Source of the DNA: Chloroflexota bacterium
GTDB taxonomy: Bacteria; Chloroflexota; Dehalococcoidia; Lucifugimonadales; Lucifugimonadaceae
DNA length: 24,906 bases
Reading direction: 5' to 3'
Assembly (NCBI GenBank): GCA_030831265.1
Contig: JAURLM010000139.1
Span: 1-24,906, forward strand
Shown here: one piece after another, positions 7,203-14,399 of the stretch
How the letters are laid out: every line of letters begins with the position of its first letter
Numbering within the stretch: the first letter of the stretch is position 1
Translations under genes and position numbers: made by a program
The notes under the pieces: generated by a model
Seen by the model: only the letters and a program-made list of their open reading frames with translations
What the model was told of the DNA's origin: nothing
Database searches by the model: none

Positions 7203-8882
7203 TCAGACTCCGGCTTGTTTCCGGGCTGCCTGTTCAGCACGATGCTCGGCGCCTCGTCGTTTCAAGGCCAGGCTCTGCTTGCGGTACACGAAGTAGATCA
7301 CGGCACCGATGATGAGCCAGATCGGGCTGAGGACAATCGCCCAGATCAGGAATGTGCCGATTCCTGAACCAATCGCTGTGAGTGTTCGGAAGGCAGATTT
7401 GCTGCTCTGCCCGGGTGCGAAATCACCAGCGGTCAGGCTTTCCGGCTCCCGTACGTGAACCTGCAGGGCGCCGACGCCCTCGGTGGAGCCGGACGCAGTT
7501 TCACCTTTCACCGTGAGAATCACGTTGTAGCTTTGCGGGCGGCTGTTGGCGAAAGTGTGCTTGATCTCCGCCAGAGTAGTACCCGGCTCGGCGTCGACAG
7601 TCACCAGGGCGGTGCCATCACCAAAGTCCCATGTATAGCTAAGGTTCTCCACACCATCCGGGCGTGTGAACGAGCCACGGAACTGGACCTCTGACCCGGC
7701 CTCAACCGCTTGGTTTTCACCAGCATAGACCTCGATAGGCGGGACGCGGTTGGCCGTTACGACCAACACATCCTCGCCCCGGGCTGCGCCGGATGGGCCA
7801 GTAGCAGTGACCTTGACCTTTACGATGTACGGTGAGTCATTTTCATCGTAATAGGCGTGGGTGACAGGGGCCGATATTACCCGACCTTCGGTATTCACCG
7901 GCGCAACCGTGTATACGTAGGCAATACCGGAACCATCGCCAAAATCCCACTGGATCTCAAAATTCTCGATGCCTTCCGGAGGCGTGAACTCCGCACGGAA
8001 ACGCACTGAGCGCCCTGTAGCTGCGAGTACATCTTCACCAGCGTCAATCACCATCTCTTGCGGTAGCGCAGCCAGTGTGATGCGTAAGAGGGAGAACGCG
8101 GCGCTTTGTGATAGCAGGTTCACGCGGGCTTGCATCGCCTCGATGTCCGACTGGATGCGGGTAATCTCTTTCTGGATGGTCAGCGCGTCCTCAATCTTGG
8201 TTGCTCGGTCGAATAATGCTCGTAGCGCGTCGACTGTGTCCTGCAGTGTCTGGATGCGGGCCGTGGTGTCGGTAAATTCCTCGGTGAAATCCTGGCTTGT
8301 GGATACTTCTGAGACGACTTTTGCCGCCAATGTACGCAGGTCAGTCAGCGTTGCGTCCAGCCGGTCTGCCGGGATGCGGATATCGATTGCGCCGCGGTGT
8401 ACTTCTACGTGCTGCGTGCTCACGACCCAGCCGCCGGTCTGCGCTGTAATGGTGCTTATCTGCTCGATTGTCGATGCGATGTCACGCGTCTCGATAGACA
8501 TCTGGACATTGCGGACGATGATGCGGTTCGAGTTGACCTGCGCCAGTTCGTCGTCAAGCGGGGCGTTTGAGTCAGATAGCAGGACGTCGTTGGTCAGGAG
8601 ACCGTCCTTGAATGCAGTGGTTTGAGTTGGGGCCAGGTACGGAGCCGGTGTCGGATAGGCGGCAGCCGGTGTTGCTGATGCCCCGCCTGATGAGCCAGTA
8701 GAACCCGCGACATCTGCGCCACTGCCAGTTGCGTATCCGCCGTCAGACGATTCGGAAACACCGTTCGTCTTGAGGTCGGAACTGGAATCCGCTCCGCCAC
8801 CGCAGGCCACGCCTATGATCGCGACTGTAGACAGTGCGAACAACGCTACTGCGGTGAGTCGGTACTTGATAAAGCGGCTCAT
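7203..8882 (-). CDS. DUF4349 lipoprotein with two PKD domains and C-terminal membrane helix
   Basis: A 559-residue exported protein. The signal peptide (residues 1-26) ends in a lipobox IGVAC with the lipidated C27. A Ser/Gly/Ala/Pro-rich linker follows (about 28-115). Residues about 118-272 form a DUF4349 domain, including a long predicted coiled coil (about 205-260). Two PKD-type Ig-like domains follow (about 279-377 and 383-478), each with the diagnostic WDFGDG (312-317 and 418-423). A transmembrane helix at about 510-533 is followed by a basic Arg/Lys/Ala-rich cytoplasmic tail. The ATG at 8882 is preceded by GGAG. In DUF4349 proteins I know, the membrane helix follows DUF4349 directly, so the PKD pair looks inserted. 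It is a single-gene unit with its own terminator. The role is unknown; surface sensing or envelope tethering is inference. Confidence 0.88.
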   Translation of the reverse strand: MSRFIKYRLTAVALFALSTVAIIGVACGGGADSSSDLKTNGVSESSDGGYATGSGADVAGSTGSSGGASATPAAAYPTPAPYLAPTQTTAFKDGLLTNDVLLSDSNAPLDDELAQVNSNRIIVRNVQMSIETRDIASTIEQISTITAQTGGWVVSTQHVEVHRGAIDIRIPADRLDATLTDLRTLAAKVVSEVSTSQDFTEEFTDTTARIQTLQDTVDALRALFDRATKIEDALTIQKEITRIQSDIEAMQARVNLLSQSAAFSLLRITLAALPQEMVIDAGEDVLAATGRSVRFRAEFTPPEGIENFEIQWDFGDGSGIAYVYTVAPVNTEGRVISAPVTHAYYDENDSPYIVKVKVTATGPSGAARGEDVLVVTANRVPPIEVYAGENQAVEAGSEVQFRGSFTRPDGVENLSYTWDFGDGTALVTVDAEPGTTLAEIKHTFANSRPQSYNVILTVKGETASGSTEGVGALQVHVREPESLTAGDFAPGQSSKSAFRTLTAIGSGIGTFLIWAIVLSPIWLIIGAVIYFVYRKQSLALKRRGAEHRAEQAARKQAGV

Positions 8883-8984
8883 CGTTATTACTCCCATAGC
8901 CGTCCATGCATATTTCGGAGACTGCCCTGACCTGTAGACGCTGCGGACCACGCGTTTGTTCCCGTTTTGCCGTGACTGTTAGCG

Positions 8985-8999
8985 GTGGTGCGTTACCAC
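8985..8999. promoter_or_regulatory. Inverted repeat GTGGT-N5-ACCAC in divergent intergenic region
   Basis: A 5-bp inverted repeat with a five-base spacer lies between the divergent lipoprotein and uronate dehydrogenase-like genes. It has the shape of a small operator; the short arms make chance occurrence possible. Confidence 0.25.
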
Positions 9000-9028
9000 T
9001 CAACTGTCTGATAACGTCAGCGGTCCGG

Positions 9029-9041
9029 TTACAGTGTGTAA
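9029..9041. promoter_or_regulatory. Inverted repeat TTACA-GTG-TGTAA upstream of uronate dehydrogenase gene
   Basis: A 13-base perfect inverted repeat with a 3-base centre lies 36 bases before the start of the uronate dehydrogenase-like gene. The position suits an operator overlapping a promoter. The binding protein is unknown. Confidence 0.3.
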
Positions 9042-9077
9042 ACCCGTCTACGTCGATATCGTTAATGGAGATTCGTA

Positions 9078-9875
9078 ATGACTGACCGACCTAAAGTGCT
9101 AATAACAGGTGGTGCAGGCCTGATTGGTTCGATTCTTGTCGACAAACTATCAGAAAAATATGATTTTACGTCGTTTGACCTCAAAGAATCGTCTAAGGCT
9201 CGTTCAGTAGTTGGTGATCTTTCGAACTACGCGGAAGTGGAAAAGGCGTTTGCCGGGCATGATGCAGTGGTCCACCTCGCCGCCGACCGGAGTGTTGAAG
9301 CCTCCTGGGATTCGGCCCTGAAGAACAACTTTGTTGCCACGTACAACGTATTTGAGGCGGCGAAGCGCGTAGGTGTGAAGCGAGTCGTTTTTGCCAGTTC
9401 GCAGCATGCAACCGGTGGCTTCTACACGGTTGAGCCCTGGAAATTCATCGTCGACGGCGAGTTCGGAAAACTGACGCACGGCCAGTACCCGCTGCTTGAC
9501 GAGACATGCCAGATTCGCCCTGATGGCTACTATGGCACGTCCAAGGCCTACGGCGAGGCTCTCGGCAGCTACTACAACGACTACCACGGTCTCAGCTCTA
9601 TTCACCTGCGAATTGGCTGGGTGCTTTCGAATGATGATCCGACATTCTCTCCGTTCGCTCTGTCACTCTGGCTCAGTCACCGGGACATTGCCCAACTTGT
9701 TGACCTGTCACTTGGCGCACCGGAATCACATCGGTACGGCATCTATTACGCCACGTCAGACAACAAGTGGAAGATCTGGGACATCAGCAGGGCAAAGGCT
9801 GAGCTTGGCTACAAGCCGTTTGACGCAGCCGGCGAGGAATTCGTACCAGGACCACCGCCCGGCCGCGACCAGTGA
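9078..9875 (+). CDS. NAD-dependent epimerase/dehydratase family protein, uronate dehydrogenase-like
   Basis: A 265-residue extended short-chain dehydrogenase. The NAD-binding motif GGAGLIG is at 11-17, the catalytic-site segment FASSQH at 105-110, and the active-site YGTSK pair Y152/K156 follows. The conserved order YYGTSKAYGE, then LRIGW, LSLWLSHRDIAQLV and ATSDNK closely follows bacterial uronate dehydrogenase as I recall it. That enzyme oxidises D-glucuronate or D-galacturonate at C1 to the aldarolactone. The ATG has GGAG seven bases upstream. The stop codon overlaps the GTG start of the downstream EamA transporter. A role as the entry step of an aldarate branch fits the nearby acid-sugar dehydratases. 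A different sugar epimerase or dehydratase activity remains possible. Confidence 0.8.
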   Translation: MTDRPKVLITGGAGLIGSILVDKLSEKYDFTSFDLKESSKARSVVGDLSNYAEVEKAFAGHDAVVHLAADRSVEASWDSALKNNFVATYNVFEAAKRVGVKRVVFASSQHATGGFYTVEPWKFIVDGEFGKLTHGQYPLLDETCQIRPDGYYGTSKAYGEALGSYYNDYHGLSSIHLRIGWVLSNDDPTFSPFALSLWLSHRDIAQLVDLSLGAPESHRYGIYYATSDNKWKIWDISRAKAELGYKPFDAAGEEFVPGPPPGRDQ

Positions 9876-10786
9876 ACGACCTGCAGTGGATCCTGCCAGC
9901 GCTGGCCAGCCCGATTGTCTATGCGGCGGTGACGCTGGGTGACAAGCGGATAATCTCCACGCTTGGACTGGCGCTGGGCAGTTTCTACCTGTACGTCGGG
10001 TTTACGCAGTTATCCATCGCCGCGGTCATCCTGCTGATCGTGGGCTGGCCTGATGCTCCTCTTTCTGCGCTGTTCTCTTCGTACGGTGGTGGCTTTCTCT
10101 GGGGAACCGGACTGATGTTGATGTTCTTCGTGCTGCGGCGCGAAGAGGTGTCACGCGTCACACCGGTCTGGCAGAGTTCGCCGGTGTTCGTCGCGCTGTT
10201 TGCGGTGCTGTTCCTGCATGAATCGCTGTCATGGCACGGCTGGCTGGCTGTGCTGCTGGTGGTAGCAGGCGCGATAGCTGTATCTATTGACCTCAAACGC
10301 GGTGGACTGGCCGCGTTCTCAGTGCGTCCCACGTTCTTCATGTTGCTAACGGGTGCCGCGATCATCGCTGTAGCGCAGCTGCTGTTGAAAGTAGCGTCTG
10401 AAGATCTTGGAGTCTGGCACAACATGGCATTCCGCGGCATCGGGCTATTCACGTCGATCGCTCTGCCGTGGTTGAGACCGCCCTACCCTGCCCGATTGGC
10501 TGCATGGTTGCGAGAGCCAAAGAATGCGGTCTCAATACTGCTGACTGAAACAATCGGGCCGTTTACCGGAAACCTGTTGTTGCTGTCTGCAATAGCCATT
10601 GGGCCGATTTCGCTGGTGAGCGCATTGTTAGGTACAAGGCCGATATGGGTGCTCGCAGGAACACTGCTACTTGGAATCACCGCAAAGCACTTCATCAGCG
10701 AACGGATAACCGGCTCGGATCTGCTGCTCAAAACTGTTGCAACCAGCGCTGTCGTGGCGGGAATCGTGATTATTTCGGTCGGGTGA
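9872..10786 (+). CDS. EamA/DMT superfamily transporter
   Basis: A 304-residue integral membrane protein with about ten hydrophobic helices arranged as two EamA repeats (about 5-140 and 155-303), the drug/metabolite transporter architecture. Members move small organic metabolites across the cytoplasmic membrane. The repeat-boundary signature LHESLSWHGWLAVLLVVAG (from residue 115) is typical. It starts with GTG overlapping the upstream TGA (GTGA), so translation is coupled to the uronate dehydrogenase-like gene. A shared substrate or product (uronate, aldarate or lactone) is the natural inference. It ends 13 bp from the convergent amidase gene with no obvious terminator between. Confidence 0.85.
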   Translation: MNDLQWILPALASPIVYAAVTLGDKRIISTLGLALGSFYLYVGFTQLSIAAVILLIVGWPDAPLSALFSSYGGGFLWGTGLMLMFFVLRREEVSRVTPVWQSSPVFVALFAVLFLHESLSWHGWLAVLLVVAGAIAVSIDLKRGGLAAFSVRPTFFMLLTGAAIIAVAQLLLKVASEDLGVWHNMAFRGIGLFTSIALPWLRPPYPARLAAWLREPKNAVSILLTETIGPFTGNLLLLSAIAIGPISLVSALLGTRPIWVLAGTLLLGITAKHFISERITGSDLLLKTVATSAVVAGIVIISVG

Positions 10787-10799
10787 AGTGGTGCGAAAG

Positions 10800-12227
10800 T
10801 TAGAGCGTTGGCTTAATATTTCGCCAGGGCCGAGCCGACTCAAAAGCGACCGCAGCGCGTAGCAGGGTTGCTTCGTCTCCAAACCTCGCAGCGACCTGTA
10901 ATCCGACCGGCAGGCCGTCCACGAAGCCGCATGGAACTGATGCCGCCGGATGTCCCGACATGTTGAAGATATAGGTGAACGGGAATACACCGTACGCTGA
11001 GTCTGCACGTTTGCCGCCGACCTCCACGGGACGCTTACCGGGCTGAAACGCGGTGATTGAGGTCGTCGGCGAGACCAGTAAATCGTACCGTTCGAACAGC
11101 GAGTTTATGGTCAAGCGAAGCTCGTTGACCGTGCGCATGGCAGCCGAGTATTCGTAGCCGGTGATCAATTTTCCGCGGGTAAGAACTTCCCGAACTCCGG
11201 CTGTCAGCAGGTCCGCTTTTTCGAGCAGGTGGCCGTACTGGACGTATGCGTTGGCTCCGAAGATGCTCCAGAAGCGGTCGGCGTATTCGTAGCCGAGCCT
11301 TATGTCCGCTTCCTCGACTATCGCGCCGGCTTGTTCAAATGCGGTCAGTCCGATCTGAACCTGCTCAAGGACACGCGGGTCGATCAGTCCATAGCCGAAA
11401 TCTGGACTGAACCCGATGCGCAGACCTTTGACTCCACGATCAATCCCAGCGGCAAAATCGGGCGGAGCGGTGCGCAGGAACTGCTGTGGATCGGCCGGAT
11501 GCGGCCCGGACAAAGCCTGCAAGAGGATTGCCGCGTCTCGCACGTCATTGGTCATTGGGCCGGATTGCGAAAACTGGTTTGGGTCTGGCTTGCCGAGGCC
11601 GCGTGCCCGTGGGACGCGTCCGTTGGTAGGTTTCAGGCCGAACACCCCGCAAAACGAAGCAGGTATTCGGATGGAACCCCCGCCGTCGCTGCCAACGGTC
11701 ACCTGGCACATATCGGCGACCAGTGCAGCAGCGGAGCCTCCGGACGAACCGGAAGTAGTTCGTGACATGTCCCACGGATTGTTGCAGGCACCGCGCACTT
11801 CATTGTCCGTGATCGTGTCCATGTGGATTGCGATCTCCGGCGTGTTCGTCTTTCCTACGATTATCGCCCCGGATGCGCGCACCCGTTCCACAACGACGGA
11901 ATCGAAATCGGGAACAGTATTTTCAAAGTAACGCGAGCCGACCGTGGTTCGGATGCCAGCGGTAGCCTCGATGTCCTTGATTGCGATGGGAACGCCATGA
12001 AGCGGGCCGAGCGAGTCACCGGCCATGACCGCTTTTTCGGCAGCACGCGCTGCGGGGATCGCCTGCTCTCCAGAAACTGTGATGAACGCGCCCAGCTTGC
12101 CGTCGAGGTGTTCGATGCGGCTCAGTGCGGCTTCAACCAGTTCGACAGCTGAAATCTCGCGTTCAGCAACAAGCCGTGCCTGTTCCCGTGCAGGTAAGCG
12201 AATCACGTCATCGGCACTGTGCGGCAA
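10800..12227 (-). CDS. Amidase, amidase-signature family
   Basis: A 475-residue amidase-signature hydrolase, which cleaves carboxamides by a Ser-cisSer-Lys triad. Lysine K84 lies in AIKD, the cis-serine is S161 or S162 in SGSSGGSAAA, and the nucleophile S185 lies in GSDGGGSIRIPAS. The C-terminal segments PTTSITAFQPG and GHPAASVPCGF are usual for stand-alone amidases. It lacks the partner genes expected for GatA, and the length fits a general amidase; the physiological amide is unknown. The start is TTG at 12227, only two bases after the stop of the D-2-hydroxyacid dehydrogenase gene, with AGGTGG seven bases before it inside the preceding gene. A GTG seven codons later is an alternative. The close junction implies one mRNA and coupled translation. 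Confidence 0.9.
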   Translation of the reverse strand: MPHSADDVIRLPAREQARLVAEREISAVELVEAALSRIEHLDGKLGAFITVSGEQAIPAARAAEKAVMAGDSLGPLHGVPIAIKDIEATAGIRTTVGSRYFENTVPDFDSVVVERVRASGAIIVGKTNTPEIAIHMDTITDNEVRGACNNPWDMSRTTSGSSGGSAAALVADMCQVTVGSDGGGSIRIPASFCGVFGLKPTNGRVPRARGLGKPDPNQFSQSGPMTNDVRDAAILLQALSGPHPADPQQFLRTAPPDFAAGIDRGVKGLRIGFSPDFGYGLIDPRVLEQVQIGLTAFEQAGAIVEEADIRLGYEYADRFWSIFGANAYVQYGHLLEKADLLTAGVREVLTRGKLITGYEYSAAMRTVNELRLTINSLFERYDLLVSPTTSITAFQPGKRPVEVGGKRADSAYGVFPFTYIFNMSGHPAASVPCGFVDGLPVGLQVAARFGDEATLLRAAVAFESARPWRNIKPTL

Positions 12228-12229
12228 TG

Positions 12230-13216
12230 TCAGACCACCTGGTTCAGCAATGCGGGTTCACCGCGTGAAAGGCGACCAAGATTTTCGAGCAGGATGTCGA
12301 TTACGTTGTCTTCGTACATGCGTGTTTCGCCGCCGGTGTGTGGTGTGATGATGACGTTTTCCATGTTCCAGAATGGGGATTCCGAGGGCAGTGGTTCCGC
12401 CTTGAAGTGGTCGATGGCCGCACCGGCGATGCCGCCGCTTCGCAGCGCTTCGAGCAGTGCTGTTTCCTCGACGCAACCGCCGCGGGCGACGTTTATCAAG
12501 TAACTGGATGGCTTCATCATGGCGAGCGTGCGCTGGTTGATGATGTCGGCGGTTTCAGGGGTCAACGGGCATGCGAGGGTCACAAAATCCGCCTGCGGAA
12601 GAAGCTCTGGCAGATCGTCCGGTGTGTGAATCTCGTCAGCCGCGCTGCCGTCCACGTTTACATTGCGCTTGACCGCGATGACCCGCATGTCGAACGCTTT
12701 TGCGAGTCTTGCAAGGCGTGAACCGATGGTGCCGAGGCCGATGATGAGCATCGTCTTGCCACCGAGTTCATCCTCGCGTTTTGACAGGTCAGAAATCATC
12801 CCGCGCCAGACATGCTTCGACTGATTGTCACGGCCTGTGTGGATGTGTCGGGTGAGTGCGAGGACCATCGACATCGCATGTTCCGATACTGCGTTGCTAT
12901 TTACGCCGCGAGCCGATGCCAACCTGATTCCGCGCCTGCGAAGTTCGTCGAGCGGAAACTGATCGTAACCGGCGCCGATCGACTGAATGAACCGGAGTTT
13001 TTTCGCTGCATCCAGCAATCCGTTGTTCCAGAACCCGGAGACAACAAGGACATCCGCGTTGGGGATGCGCTCAAGCGTCTGCTCACGGTTCCATGTCTGG
13101 TAGTGCGGAATGGCCGCGCGTCGCTCAATGAACCGCGGCTCAAACTGGTATGCGACGTGCGAAAACTGCACGTTGATTGAGCTGAGGTCTACGAAGGGAT
13201 TGTCTGTTCCTGTCAT
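12230..13216 (-). CDS. D-2-hydroxyacid dehydrogenase (NAD-dependent)
   Basis: A 328-residue member of the D-isomer-specific 2-hydroxyacid dehydrogenase family, which interconverts 2-keto acids and D-2-hydroxy acids. The Rossmann motif GLGTIGSRL is at 160-168. Catalytic R245 (NVARGG), E274 (KAEPLP) and H293 (ITPHTGGET) are all present. The substrate-side segment QSIGAGYDQFP (78-88) is typical of the glyoxylate/hydroxypyruvate reductase and phosphoglycerate-dehydrogenase-like branch. The ATG at 13216 was chosen because homologues start near here; the frame extends 37 codons upstream without a domain. It is first in a two-gene unit with the amidase. Candidate substrates are glyoxylate, hydroxypyruvate or a keto-acid amide product, none shown by sequence. 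Confidence 0.9.
   Translation of the reverse strand: MTGTDNPFVDLSSINVQFSHVAYQFEPRFIERRAAIPHYQTWNREQTLERIPNADVLVVSGFWNNGLLDAAKKLRFIQSIGAGYDQFPLDELRRRGIRLASARGVNSNAVSEHAMSMVLALTRHIHTGRDNQSKHVWRGMISDLSKREDELGGKTMLIIGLGTIGSRLARLAKAFDMRVIAVKRNVNVDGSAADEIHTPDDLPELLPQADFVTLACPLTPETADIINQRTLAMMKPSSYLINVARGGCVEETALLEALRSGGIAGAAIDHFKAEPLPSESPFWNMENVIITPHTGGETRMYEDNVIDILLENLGRLSRGEPALLNQVV
12235..12240 (-). promoter_or_regulatory. Ribosome binding site for the amidase TTG start
   Basis: AGGTGG on the minus strand lies within the last codons of the hydroxyacid dehydrogenase gene and seven bases before the amidase TTG. It supports coupled translation. Confidence 0.45.
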
Positions 13217-13384
13217 TTGCTTCTTTTCCAGGTGAACGATCGACTGCGTACGGGGAAGTTTCAGATCCGGGAGTTTCCAGAGGCCTGTCGCGCAGTGCGC
13301 TGTGTTGATAACGTTGTCCGGCATCAATGTTGAACGATGTGGGCGGAATCATAACGCAATAAACGCGCTTACCCGGGAGTGAGA

Positions 13385-14278
13385 ATGAGCCTGATCAGGT
13401 TACGCAACGATTTTGGCAGCGCCGTCATTACGCCGGACGCGGGTGCGGCCTTGCGGTCGCTATGCGTGAAAGTTGGCGATACTGAGCACGAATTGCTTGC
13501 CGGTGCCAGTCTCGGTGCCGGCACGTTCGATGAATCCCAGACTCCCCAGGGCGCAGGATCGTTCATCATGGCTCCGTGGGTGAATCGCATACACCTGGGC
13601 AAGCTGGTTACCGATCACGGCGAATTTGAACTACCGGTCGATTCCGGTGAGCACGCGATTCATGGAACGGTGCGACATCGGAAATGGGATGTCATCACTG
13701 CTACCGAATCATCGGTGGAGTTGCGTATTGAGTTGCAGTCTCCGTGGCCGTTTGCAGGGTATGTAGTTTCGAAGGTTTCGTTGGAAGGGCCATCGTTGAA
13801 GCAGACTCTTGAAGTTCATGCTGCCGAGGGCGAGCGTGTCTCGCCTGCTGGAGTTGGCTGGCACCCGTGGTTCAAGCGGTCGCTCGGTGGTGCCGAGTTG
13901 CAGGTACAGGCAGACGTCGCCAAACAGTGGGAGCTTGACGCGAAAGTGGTTCCCACAGGCGTGGCTGAAGAGACGGACGGCACGCGCAAGTTGCGATCTG
14001 GCGGAAAGTTCGGTGTAGGAGAAGTTGATGGCTGTTTTTTGCTGAAGGAAGGCGGAGCCGCCGAAGTACGCTGGCCTGAACTTACACTGCGTATGACCTC
14101 TTCACCGGAGATAAACCATGTGATGGTTTACTCACCAGCCGGTGCGGTCTGCGTAGAGCCACAAACGACCACCGTCAACGCATTTCAGCTTGCCGCACGC
14201 GGTATTGCGGACACGGGTACAAGGACGGTTTCACCGGGCAATCCGCTATCCGCGACGACTGTATGGTCATGGGCATGA
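13385..14278 (+). CDS. Aldose 1-epimerase family protein
   Basis: A 297-residue galactose mutarotase-like beta-sandwich protein that interconverts alpha and beta anomers of an aldose. APWVNRIH (63-70) matches the N-R motif of the family. H93 in AIHGT and H160 in GWHPWF are the expected catalytic acid and substrate-binding histidines, and E258 in VCVEPQT is the catalytic base. The start is placed at ATG 13385 because GGGAG lies five bases upstream; a GTG two codons earlier overlaps that ribosome site. It is divergent from the hydroxyacid dehydrogenase gene and about 120 bp ahead of the acyl-CoA synthetase. Its presence fits a sugar-processing neighbourhood. Confidence 0.92.
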   Translation: MSLIRLRNDFGSAVITPDAGAALRSLCVKVGDTEHELLAGASLGAGTFDESQTPQGAGSFIMAPWVNRIHLGKLVTDHGEFELPVDSGEHAIHGTVRHRKWDVITATESSVELRIELQSPWPFAGYVVSKVSLEGPSLKQTLEVHAAEGERVSPAGVGWHPWFKRSLGGAELQVQADVAKQWELDAKVVPTGVAEETDGTRKLRSGGKFGVGEVDGCFLLKEGGAAEVRWPELTLRMTSSPEINHVMVYSPAGAVCVEPQTTTVNAFQLAARGIADTGTRTVSPGNPLSATTVWSWA

Positions 14279-14399
14279 GCGTAAACGTCGCATCCGGGTC
14301 TACAATCGCATCGGTTAATGATTACCGTGGGCATCATGTGACCTGTTGCCTGCGATAGAAACTTAAAGAGCAAGAAACAAGCGAAATCCAGGAAGAACA

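Noticed and set aside
7040..7240. Minus-strand 66-codon frame spanning the terminator
   Set aside because: It runs through the strong hairpin and into the end of the lipoprotein gene, with no domain or ribosome site.
7969..8625. Long plus-strand frame antisense to the DUF4349/PKD gene
   Set aside because: Ser/Thr/Arg-rich mirror of a convincing domain-bearing gene; no independent evidence.
14301..14306. TACAAT as a -10 box for the acyl-CoA synthetase gene
   Set aside because: No acceptable -35 hexamer at 16-18 bp upstream.
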